A DNA stretch of 54,376 bases. Source: Acidobacteriota bacterium (GTDB lineage: Bacteria; Acidobacteriota; Terriglobia; Versatilivoradales; Versatilivoraceae). The DNA lies in the NCBI GenBank assembly GCA_022826755.1, contig JAJDUG010000040.1, positions 1 through 54,376 on the forward strand, read 5' to 3'. The translations under genes and the position numbers were made by a program. Position 1 is the stretch's first letter. Each line of letters starts with the position of its first letter. Below are positions 33,302 to 40,483 of the stretch, piece after piece. The notes under the pieces are model-generated. The model was not told the origin of the DNA. It saw only the letters and a program-made list of their open reading frames with translations, and searched no databases.

Positions 33302-35719
33302 TCATCTAGTGACCCGTTGGGGAATGCGGGCCAGGTTCCGTAGCTGCCTTTCCAATCTTTGGTAGCCGGCGTTCTCCGGATAATGGGCCAAGAGCTTACG
33401 GCTGTGCGCCAGCGCCTTTCCAAACTCCCGCCGGTCGCGATGAATGGTAGCCAGCGCGAACAGGAGCTCCCGGTCATGAGGTCGGGATTTCAGTGCTTGT
33501 TCCAGCACGCGGATCGCCCGGGCCGACTTTCCCAGGGAGTTGAGCGCTACCCCGTAGACGTAGGCATGGCGGCTGTCGTCCGGATCCAGCTCCGCGGCTC
33601 GGGCCAGGTGGTCCAGGGCCGTCCGGCGCTCGCCGGTCCGGACCAGCAGCAAGCCTAGGGCATGTTGCGCCGAAGCCGATCGGGGGGCTGTTTTCAGCGC
33701 CTCCAGCAGCAGCTTCCTTCCCGCGCCCTCCCGGTCCATCTCCCGGTAGAGGTCTGCCAGGTTCAGATAGGCCGGGATGAAGGCCGGCTCCAGGGAAATC
33801 GCCCGCCTGTAGGACGCTTCAGCCCCTTCGAAATCCCGCTGATCCCGGTAGAGGTCCCCGAGGTTGAGACGGCCGCCGGGATGGTCGGCATGGAGCTGCT
33901 GAACCTCTTCGTACTCACGGACGGCCGCGGTTCTGAGCTGGCGTTGCCGGCGTGAAAGCCCGGCCGGGGCAGGCCCGGCCAGGGAGCGGCCGGCCAGGGT
34001 CCTCACCAGTCGCACCGGGTCCTCCGGGGCCGCCTGCAAGGGAAGCTCCCGCTGGTGGGGCGGCACCGATCCCAGGGCTTCGACCGCCGCTGCCCGCACC
34101 AGCGGGCTGGGATCCGTCGCCAATTCTGCGAGCGCCTCGGCGGTGCTCCCTCCGGGATAGCTTCCCAGCAGCGAGACGGCGGTGGCCCGAACGATGGCAG
34201 GATGGCGGGGTGCCCGGGCCAAGCGGATGAGGTCCGGCGCCAGGCCGGGCATTCCCTTGCGGGCGGCGGCAAGGGTCTCGCCGAAGTGCTTGTCTCTGGG
34301 GCCGGCCCCGTACCATCGCTGAAAGTGTCCTACCGCCCATTGGGTGGACCGCTCCCCATGGCAATGGTTGCAGGCGTTGGGCGTTTCCAGGCGGGCTGTC
34401 AAATCGGGGCGTGGGGCGCGAAAGCTGTGGTCGCGGCGTGGATCCACCACCATGTAGGTCCGGGCGGGCATGTGGCACTCCACGCAACGGGCGCCGCGGG
34501 AGCCGGGCGGATGGTGGTGGTGGGAGCGTGAGGTATAGGTCCCGGCGGCGTGGCAGCGAGTGCAGAGCCCATCCCCCTCTTGGCGGAGACGGGCGCTGTG
34601 GGGGTCGTGGCAATCGGTGCAGACCACGCCCTTCTGCGCCATGCGGCTCTGCAGGAAGGACCCGTAGACATAGACCTCCTCCTGAATCTGGCCGTCGGGG
34701 TAGTAGAGGTCTTCTTCCAGCAAGCTCAGGTTGTGAGTGTTCAGCAGCGGGGCTCCATGGACGTAGTCCTCGCTGATGAGACCCCGCCTGGAGTGGCAAC
34801 GGGCGCACATCTCCGCCTGTGTGCGGGCGGCCAGAGGGGGAGTGCGCCGGGGTCTGCCGGTGCTCTCATCGCGGGTCCACACGGCAGGCTCGGCCTCCTT
34901 CAGCCGAATGGTCAGTCCAAGGTCGGGGGAATCCGGCAGTGCCACTCCGCGAGCCCGGGCCTCGGCCCATTCCACGTGGGCGGCACCCGGTCCGTGGCAG
35001 GCCTCGCAGGAGACATCCACCTCGGTCCAGCGGGTCTGGTAGGTTTCGGTTGACGGATCGAAGTTCTTGCGCAGACCGGTGGAGTGGCACTCGGCGCAGG
35101 CGGTATTCCAGTTCTGGGAGACCCGGGTCCAGAAGAGGAGGTCGCCGGGAGCAATGCGCTCGTTGCCGTAGAGGTGGAACCAACGCTGGCCGCCTTCTTC
35201 GCGGGGACGGGAGTCCCAGCAGAGGGGCAGGCACTGTAGACGCCCTCCCGGGAACGCCACCAGGTACTGCTGCAGGGGGTCCGCTCCAAAGGTGTACTTG
35301 ACCTCGAACTCTTCGACGGCTCCCGAGGCTCCTTCGGTCGAGACCAGGAACGTGCCGTCCCGGCGGTAGAACCTGGAAGTCACTCCCAAATGGGTCAGGG
35401 TGGCGTCCTCGAAGTCCCCCAGCACGGTCTGGGCGGTGGCCGGATCCATGGCCAGATCGTGGTGGGAACCGGTGTAGGCGACGTACTCGTCAGGGTGGCA
35501 GGGTTGGCAGGCTTTCCTGCCGGTGTAGCCGGCCGGGGCAAGTTCTCGGGAAGGCCCCCGGCAGCCGGCGACCGCCAGCAAGGCCAGAGCGACGACGGCC
35601 AGGTTGGCCGGCCTGAAACAACTGAGCGACGATCCGCGAGGGGCCAAAAGAGTAATCCGCGAAGGGCCACTAAGGCGTTGAGGTAATCCGCGACGGGCAC
35701 GACCTGGCACCGAGGTCAC
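33302..35719 (-). CDS. Octahaem c-type cytochrome lipoprotein with HEAT and TPR regions
   Basis: An 805-residue protein with a lipobox (LLAVAGC, Cys53) and eight CXXCH haem sites: CQPCH (71-75), CAECH, CEACH, CARCH, CTDCH, CTRCH, CVECH and CNHCH, all in the first 60 percent. Then come HEAT-like repeats (RHPAIVRATAVSLLGSYPGG and PLVRAAAVEALGSV), followed by at least four TPR units (EGAEASYRRAISLEPAFIPA, RTALDHLARAAELDPDDS, SARAIRVLEQALKSRPHD). It is probably anchored outside the cytoplasm and carries electrons or works in multiprotein oxidation. The first 36 residues overlap a dispersed repeat (35611-35700), and there is no clear start near the hydrophobic segment, so the N-terminal annotation is uncertain. 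Confidence 0.8.
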   Translation of the reverse strand: MTSVPGRARRGLPQRLSGPSRITLLAPRGSSLSCFRPANLAVVALALLAVAGCRGPSRELAPAGYTGRKACQPCHPDEYVAYTGSHHDLAMDPATAQTVLGDFEDATLTHLGVTSRFYRRDGTFLVSTEGASGAVEEFEVKYTFGADPLQQYLVAFPGGRLQCLPLCWDSRPREEGGQRWFHLYGNERIAPGDLLFWTRVSQNWNTACAECHSTGLRKNFDPSTETYQTRWTEVDVSCEACHGPGAAHVEWAEARARGVALPDSPDLGLTIRLKEAEPAVWTRDESTGRPRRTPPLAARTQAEMCARCHSRRGLISEDYVHGAPLLNTHNLSLLEEDLYYPDGQIQEEVYVYGSFLQSRMAQKGVVCTDCHDPHSARLRQEGDGLCTRCHAAGTYTSRSHHHHPPGSRGARCVECHMPARTYMVVDPRRDHSFRAPRPDLTARLETPNACNHCHGERSTQWAVGHFQRWYGAGPRDKHFGETLAAARKGMPGLAPDLIRLARAPRHPAIVRATAVSLLGSYPGGSTAEALAELATDPSPLVRAAAVEALGSVPPHQRELPLQAAPEDPVRLVRTLAGRSLAGPAPAGLSRRQRQLRTAAVREYEEVQQLHADHPGGRLNLGDLYRDQRDFEGAEASYRRAISLEPAFIPAYLNLADLYREMDREGAGRKLLLEALKTAPRSASAQHALGLLLVRTGERRTALDHLARAAELDPDDSRHAYVYGVALNSLGKSARAIRVLEQALKSRPHDRELLFALATIHRDRREFGKALAHSRKLLAHYPENAGYQRLERQLRNLARIPQRVTR
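35611..35700 (+). repeat. Dispersed repeat copy (left inverted end of the VOC cassette)
   Basis: It begins with the exact 12-mer GCCTGAAACAAC (35611-35622). It contains degenerate units ATCCGCGAGGGGCCA, TAATCCGCGAAGGGCCACTA and TAATCCGCGACGGGCAC. CGAAGGGCCACTAAG (35660-35674) matches 14 of 15 bases at 46026-46040. The copy lies in the 5' end of the octahaem gene, in opposite orientation to the copy at 36151-36203. Confidence 0.65.
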
Positions 35720-35753
35720 GAGCAGACATTCAAGGCTGAGCTGCTCAAGATCG

Positions 35754-36149
35754 TCACGGTTGACGCTTCTCCTCTACGATCTGGATCAAGTTGCCGCAGG
35801 AATCGTCGAATACCGCGGCAATGACAGTCCCGAGGTCCGTTGGCGGCTGTACGAATCGAACACCTCTTCCCAGGAGTCGCTCGTGTTCGGCTTCGACATC
35901 GTCGACCGCGAAGGAGGTCCAGGGGATACCGTCCTCAACGAGCGCTCTCTTGAACGGACGCACCGCGGGATGGGCATCGGGCTCGAGCACCAACTGCGTC
36001 CCCTCTGGAGCTTCCTCGGATACAACCGTGATCCAGGCATGCTCTCCCAGGGGGATGTTGTGCTTCAGCTGGAAGCCAAGTGTTTCCGTGTAGAAGCGAA
36101 GTGCCTTCTGTTGGTCGTCTACCAGCACGCTGGCCAGGTGAATTCTCAT
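35754..36149 (-). CDS. VOC-family (glyoxalase/bleomycin-resistance) protein
   Basis: A 131-residue protein with two beta-alpha-beta-beta-beta modules: MRIHLASVLVDDQQKALRFY at the start, then SFAVDDVEAEHERLLGRG and DSCGNLIQIVEEKRQP near the end. It folds as a vicinal-oxygen-chelate monomer and probably binds a metal; enzyme, binding-protein and resistance roles are all possible. It is the only gene between two inverted copies of a dispersed repeat, and its Shine-Dalgarno GAAGGA belongs to the repeat at 36151-36203. It may be a mobile passenger gene. Confidence 0.83.
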   Translation of the reverse strand: MRIHLASVLVDDQQKALRFYTETLGFQLKHNIPLGEHAWITVVSEEAPEGTQLVLEPDAHPAVRPFKRALVEDGIPWTSFAVDDVEAEHERLLGRGVRFVQPPTDLGTVIAAVFDDSCGNLIQIVEEKRQP

Positions 36150-36150
36150 C

Positions 36151-36203
36151 TCGTCGTCCTTCGTGTGTCTTCGTGGATAACCCTTTTTCCCGTTGTTTCA
36201 GGC
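36151..36203 (-). repeat. Dispersed repeat copy (right inverted end of the VOC cassette)
   Basis: On the minus strand the copy starts with GCCTGAAACAAC (plus strand GTTGTTTCAGGC at 36192-36203) and runs to GACGACGAG, ending one base before the VOC start codon. It aligns over its whole length with 45975-46028, with about 85 percent of bases identical by eye. It begins 17 bases after the stop of the DUF1501 gene. Confidence 0.7.
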
Positions 36204-36220
36204 AGGCGGTCCGGGCCGGC

Positions 36221-37561
36221 TCAGATCAAGCCCTCGATGGGCAGGCCGCTCTCTCCGCCGATGGAGTTGGCAATCTTGACGGGCCGTTGGATGGGGGTCA
36301 TGTATTCCTTGGTCCAGTCGATTCCCAGCGCCTTGTAGACGGTGGCGAACAGGTCCCCGATGGTCACCATGCGGTCCGCCACCCGCGCCCCTCGTTCGTC
36401 GCTGGCGCCGATCACCTGCCCACCCCGAATCCCCCCGCCGCCCAGCACCAACGACCAGCAGTGGGGCCAGTGGTCCCGGCCTCCCCGGGGATTGACATGG
36501 GGAGTTCTGCCGAATTCTCCCATGGCCACAACCAGTGTCGATTCCAGCAGTCCCCGTTGGTCCAGGTCCTTCATCAGGGCAGACAGAGCCTGATCGAAGG
36601 GAGGGGCCAGCAGGTCGCGATTGTATCTGTCGTTATCCACGTGGCAGAGATCCCACTCGGTCATGTCATATCCGGCGGCCGTGGCAAACCGGCAGCCCCC
36701 TTCGATCAGCCGGCGAGCCAGCAGCACGCTCTGGCCGAAACGGTGCCGGCCGTATGCGTCTCGGGTCTTTTCCGATTCCTGCGACAGGTCGAAGGCCTGC
36801 CGGACCTGCGGAGAAGCGAGGATCGTCAGGGCCTGCTGCCTGAAGTCGTCCAGGGCCGCGAACTCGGCCTGCTGCTCCTGGTTGCGATAGAGGCGGTCCA
36901 CCACCTCCAGGAAGGAGCGGCGATGGGACACCCGGTCCATGCCGATCTCCTTGGGAAGCACCAGGTCGGGAACCTGAAAGTCTTCCCGGGCGGGATCGGG
37001 GACCACCATGGGCTGGTAGCGGGCGCCGATGAAGCCGGCGTTGAAGTAGTTCAGATAGGGTCGGTCGATGGGAGGTGCGATCACGTAAGGGGGCATGTTG
37101 CGGCGGGGGCTGAGCTCCCTGGCGATGATGGACCCCAGGCTGGGAGACTCCAGGGCCGAGTTGGGACGGTGTCCGGTGATCGCGTAGTAGGTCGCCTGCT
37201 GGTGATCGATCTCCTCGGTGTACATCGAGCGGACAACGGCCAGCTTGTCCATGTGCCGGGCCACCCGGGGCAGCAGCTCGGAGACCCGGATGCCCGGGAC
37301 ATTGGTCGAAATGGGCGCAAAGGCGCTGTTGGGCTTGGGATCGAAGGTGTCGACCTGGCTGGGACCACCCTCCAGCCACAGCAGGATGCAGGCCTGGGCC
37401 TTGGCGGCCGGCTTCACCGGGGAGCCCGAGGCCGCCATCAGGTGCTTGAGCTGCAGATAGCGGCTCAGGCTGAGTCCGAACAGACCCAGCGAGCCCGCGC
37501 GCAGGAAGCCCCTGCGAGCGAGGCGGGTCTCGTTCAGACAGGGATCAGGAATCGATTTCAC
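36221..37561 (-). CDS. DUF1501 Tat-exported protein
   Basis: A 446-residue protein with a twin-arginine leader (LARRGFLRAGSLGLFGLSL). It contains family blocks ILLWLEGGPSQVDTFDPKP, SELLPRVARHMDKLAVVRSM, VVAMGEFGRTPHVNPRGGRD and GGQVIGASDERGARV. DUF1501 proteins have a sulfatase/alkaline-phosphatase-like fold, and their genes usually pair with DUF1549/1553 genes, as here. Function is unknown. The start is set at GTG 37561 because GGAAGG precedes it and the Tat motif then lies near residue 16. A longer frame upstream runs through the small glycine-zipper gene and lacks family similarity. It overlaps that gene by 17 bases. Confidence 0.85.
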   Translation of the reverse strand: MKSIPDPCLNETRLARRGFLRAGSLGLFGLSLSRYLQLKHLMAASGSPVKPAAKAQACILLWLEGGPSQVDTFDPKPNSAFAPISTNVPGIRVSELLPRVARHMDKLAVVRSMYTEEIDHQQATYYAITGHRPNSALESPSLGSIIARELSPRRNMPPYVIAPPIDRPYLNYFNAGFIGARYQPMVVPDPAREDFQVPDLVLPKEIGMDRVSHRRSFLEVVDRLYRNQEQQAEFAALDDFRQQALTILASPQVRQAFDLSQESEKTRDAYGRHRFGQSVLLARRLIEGGCRFATAAGYDMTEWDLCHVDNDRYNRDLLAPPFDQALSALMKDLDQRGLLESTLVVAMGEFGRTPHVNPRGGRDHWPHCWSLVLGGGGIRGGQVIGASDERGARVADRMVTIGDLFATVYKALGIDWTKEYMTPIQRPVKIANSIGGESGLPIEGLI

Positions 37562-37754
37562 TATCGCCTTCCGCGGGCGGGCTATCGGTATCCCGCTTCT
37601 TCTTTGGCCACGTCCCGATAGCAGCGCCGATGGCCAGACCCAGCGCCACGCCTGTCCCAATCGCATCCAAAGCCGCACCGATAGCCGCACCGAAAACGAT
37701 GCCGAGCCCTGCATAATGAGCGACCGGGTCATTCGCTTTGCGCTTGCAAGCCAT
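37545..37754 (-). CDS. Small glycine-zipper membrane protein
   Basis: A 69-residue protein with a central hydrophobic Gly/Ala-rich stretch, GLGIVFGAAIGAALDAIGTG followed by VALGLAIGAAIG, flanked by a basic N-terminus (MACKRKAN) and a charged tail. Repeated GxxxG spacing suggests two closely packed helices in a membrane. It lies between DUF1549/1553 (95-base gap) and DUF1501 (17-base overlap), so it may be a co-translated partner. Function is unknown. It is likely real because its composition is far from random and it has an ATG with a GGGAC-type upstream sequence. Confidence 0.6.
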   Translation of the reverse strand: MACKRKANDPVAHYAGLGIVFGAAIGAALDAIGTGVALGLAIGAAIGTWPKKKRDTDSPPAEGDSEIDS

Positions 37755-37849
37755 AGGGTCCCGTTTTGAACGACGAATCTTCTTTGTCAGGAGCTGGAGG
37801 TGATCCTCCGGGCTGTGACACGAATCCCTTGCCGGCGGCCGAGAATCTC

Positions 37850-40405
37850 CTAGTGATTATAAGCGAACTCGCGGGAGGCGATCACCCCCCAGAGAAGATC
37901 CTCCAGCGCCTGCTTTCGGGAAGGCCGGGTCTCGACCATCCGCACCAGTCGACTGGTCTCTTCCGGCGTGGGAAACCGTGACAGGGCGGCCAGGTAGAAT
38001 TCCTCCACGATTTCCCGGTCGGTAGCCGAAGACTGCAACAGGCGCTCGATTCGGCCGCCCTTTCCTGACAGCTTGTCGGTATAGGCCGGGCCGGCCAGCA
38101 TGTGGAGGGCCTGGGCCAGGCTGGCTCCGCCCTTGCGTTCCGGCACCGCCGTCCGGCTGGGCCGCCCGTAGATATCCAGAAACCGGGACGGGTGGAGATC
38201 CGGATGGACGATGTTCATGGCTCGAGTGCCGGCGGGCTGGCGGCCGCCGTATTCCCTTTCGTCCTTGCCTTCGAATACCTCGGGGATGCCGGTGATCTGG
38301 CAGATCATGTCCAGCAGGATTTCAGCGTCCAGATTCCTGGGCAGAGCCCGGGAGTAGTTGAGGCGGTCTCCCCGGTTGGTGCGGTTGGGCCGGCCCGAGC
38401 GCTGGTAGGTGTTGGACTGCACGATCAGCCGGATCAGGCCCTTGAGGTCGTAGCCGCTGGAGCGGAAAAAACGGGCCAGCTTCCTCAACAGCTCAGGATG
38501 GCTGGGCGGGTTGGTGAGGCGAAAATCGTCCACCGGATCGACGAACCCCCGTCCGAAGAAGGTGCTCCAGAACCGGTTCACGACGGCCTCTTCGAAGAGA
38601 AGCTCCTCCGATGAAGTGAACCAGTCGGCCAGCCGCGGCCGGGGGTCTGTCCTTTCCTCGACCGGCAACGGCCGGCCGTCCGGGTAGATGGCTTCCACCT
38701 CCCGCTTGCTGCGGGGATGGAGCAGCCGGCCGTCGGCCCCGAACTCCTCGTGCCCGATGGGATCGTCCACGGCCGCCATGGTGGTCCAGAAATAGGTCAG
38801 GTTCTTGAAGAATCCCGTCAGGCCCCAGAACTGATCCTGGGTCCAGGAGTCGAAGGGGTGGTCGTGACACTGGGCGCAATCCAGCCGCCGGCCCAGGAAC
38901 ACCCGGGCCTGCTCGGTCATGACATCCTGAGGGAGACGAATCTCGTCGGCTCCCCAGAGATGGCGAGTGGGGCCGTTGTACCCCTGGCCGGCCATGCGCT
39001 CCCGGGCCACCTGGTCGAAGGGCTTGTTGCGGGCAATGGAGTTCCGGATCCACTCCCAGTACATCTTGACTTTGTCCCGGCCGCCCTGCTCATGGGAGAC
39101 CCGGAACAGATCGGCCAGGCGAAAGGTCCAGTAGTCGACGTACTCCGGAGAGTTGAGGAGGGTGGTGATCAAGCGGTCCCGCTTGCCCGAATCGCGGCTA
39201 TCCAGAAACTGCCGCACTCGTCGGGGCGGAGGCAAAGTTCCCGTCAGGTCCAGACAGACCCGCCTCAGGAATTCCTGGTCGCTGGAGCGTTCCGAGGGGA
39301 GGATGCTCAGGCGTCGCAGCTTTCGCCGGACCTCTTCGTCGATGAAGTTCCGGGGGGTCTCCCGGGGAAACTGCTCGAGGATTCTGTTCACCACCCCCAG
39401 GGAGACGCGGGCCGCCTGGCGCGGCGCCTGCACCAGGACGGTGGCCTCGCCGGGTTCCCGTGCCCGGACCAAGCCGTCTTCGTCCACCTCGACCACCTCT
39501 GCGGCAGTGGATTGGTAACGCACCCGGCGAGTGAAATCTTCTCGGCTGCCGTCGGAGAGCCAGGCGGTGACGACGAGTTGCTGGCCCAGTTTTGGCTCCA
39601 GCACGATCTGCCGGGGCATGACCTCCAGGCGGACGATCTCCGGGCCGTCGTTTCCGTAGGGCGCACCCTGGCGGATCCATTGAAGCAGGGCGCGATAGTC
39701 CGACCCGGCCGGATCCAGCCGCCGGCCGCCTCCGTGGGGAACTTGCAGGGTCGGCTTCAACAGGAGCAGGCTCTCCTCGGGCTTCTCCGGACGAATCCTG
39801 GGATTTTCGGGACCGGCCGACTCCCGGCTGTAAATCTGAAAGGTTCCACCCCGCACGATCCAGCGGTGGTCCTCCCGCGGATTGCCGGCCTGGCTGGACA
39901 ACTTGAAGCCGCCGCGGCCCTTGACGCTGCCGTGGCAATGGCTGTCGTTGCAGCCTCGGCGGGTGAAGATGCCCTCCAGGTCCAGGGCGAAGCCGGGTGG
40001 GCGGGTCCCGGCGGCGGCCAGGACGGTGATGGTGCCGTCGACCGATCGGCCGCCGAATGCGGCGGTCAACCGAACCTCGCCCTCGCCCAGGGCGACGACC
40101 TGCCCCCGGCCGTCCACCCGGGCCGCCCGGGGGTCCGACAGAGAGAAACGGGCCTGCCTGGAGAGATCCCGCTCCAACCCGTCGCTGTAAGTGCCGGTGA
40201 GCAGGAACTGCTGGGAGGCATCTCGGCCGCGCAGGGTGGCAGCCCGGGGCCGAAGGCTCAGGGACAGAAGTTTGGGGGCGGAGCCGTCCGCATCCTTTCC
40301 CGCATGGCCTGGCGGTCCGGCCGCCAGCACCAGTCCGAGCAAGGCCAGCCGGAGGCCGGGCCGGGCTCCAAGGGGGTGTCGATTGTCGCGGCGGGGAGCA
40401 TTCAT
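37850..40405 (-). CDS. DUF1549/DUF1553 protein with Ig-like and cytochrome domains
   Basis: An 851-residue secreted protein with a signal peptide (LRLALLGLVLAAGPPGHA). Bacterial Ig-like (Big2) repeats cover about residues 45-130 and again about 270-340 (VVTAWLSDGSREDFTRRVRY, GLVRAREPGEATVLVQA). Between them is a PSC1-type region with a CNDSHCH motif. DUF1549 begins near NFIDEEVRRKLRRLSI (about 355), includes LDCAQCHDHPFD (a CXXCH haem site), and is followed by DUF1553 (AVVNRFWSTFFGRGFVDPVDD to the C-terminus). Such proteins are abundant in Planctomycetes and Acidobacteria, and their role is unproven; extracellular polymer breakdown has been suggested. The start is ATG 40405; a GTG nine codons upstream is also possible. 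Confidence 0.85.
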   Translation of the reverse strand: MNAPRRDNRHPLGARPGLRLALLGLVLAAGPPGHAGKDADGSAPKLLSLSLRPRAATLRGRDASQQFLLTGTYSDGLERDLSRQARFSLSDPRAARVDGRGQVVALGEGEVRLTAAFGGRSVDGTITVLAAAGTRPPGFALDLEGIFTRRGCNDSHCHGSVKGRGGFKLSSQAGNPREDHRWIVRGGTFQIYSRESAGPENPRIRPEKPEESLLLLKPTLQVPHGGGRRLDPAGSDYRALLQWIRQGAPYGNDGPEIVRLEVMPRQIVLEPKLGQQLVVTAWLSDGSREDFTRRVRYQSTAAEVVEVDEDGLVRAREPGEATVLVQAPRQAARVSLGVVNRILEQFPRETPRNFIDEEVRRKLRRLSILPSERSSDQEFLRRVCLDLTGTLPPPRRVRQFLDSRDSGKRDRLITTLLNSPEYVDYWTFRLADLFRVSHEQGGRDKVKMYWEWIRNSIARNKPFDQVARERMAGQGYNGPTRHLWGADEIRLPQDVMTEQARVFLGRRLDCAQCHDHPFDSWTQDQFWGLTGFFKNLTYFWTTMAAVDDPIGHEEFGADGRLLHPRSKREVEAIYPDGRPLPVEERTDPRPRLADWFTSSEELLFEEAVVNRFWSTFFGRGFVDPVDDFRLTNPPSHPELLRKLARFFRSSGYDLKGLIRLIVQSNTYQRSGRPNRTNRGDRLNYSRALPRNLDAEILLDMICQITGIPEVFEGKDEREYGGRQPAGTRAMNIVHPDLHPSRFLDIYGRPSRTAVPERKGGASLAQALHMLAGPAYTDKLSGKGGRIERLLQSSATDREIVEEFYLAALSRFPTPEETSRLVRMVETRPSRKQALEDLLWGVIASREFAYNH

Positions 40406-40483
40406 CGGACTCTGTCTAACAACCGGAGGCACATTCCAGGTTTGGACGGTCGAAACGCCCGGCGCCTCCGCATGGTCTCCCGT

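Noticed and set aside
37562-37732. N-terminal extension of the DUF1501 protein by about 57 residues
   Set aside because: It would run through the small glycine-zipper gene, place the Tat motif too far inside and lack family similarity.
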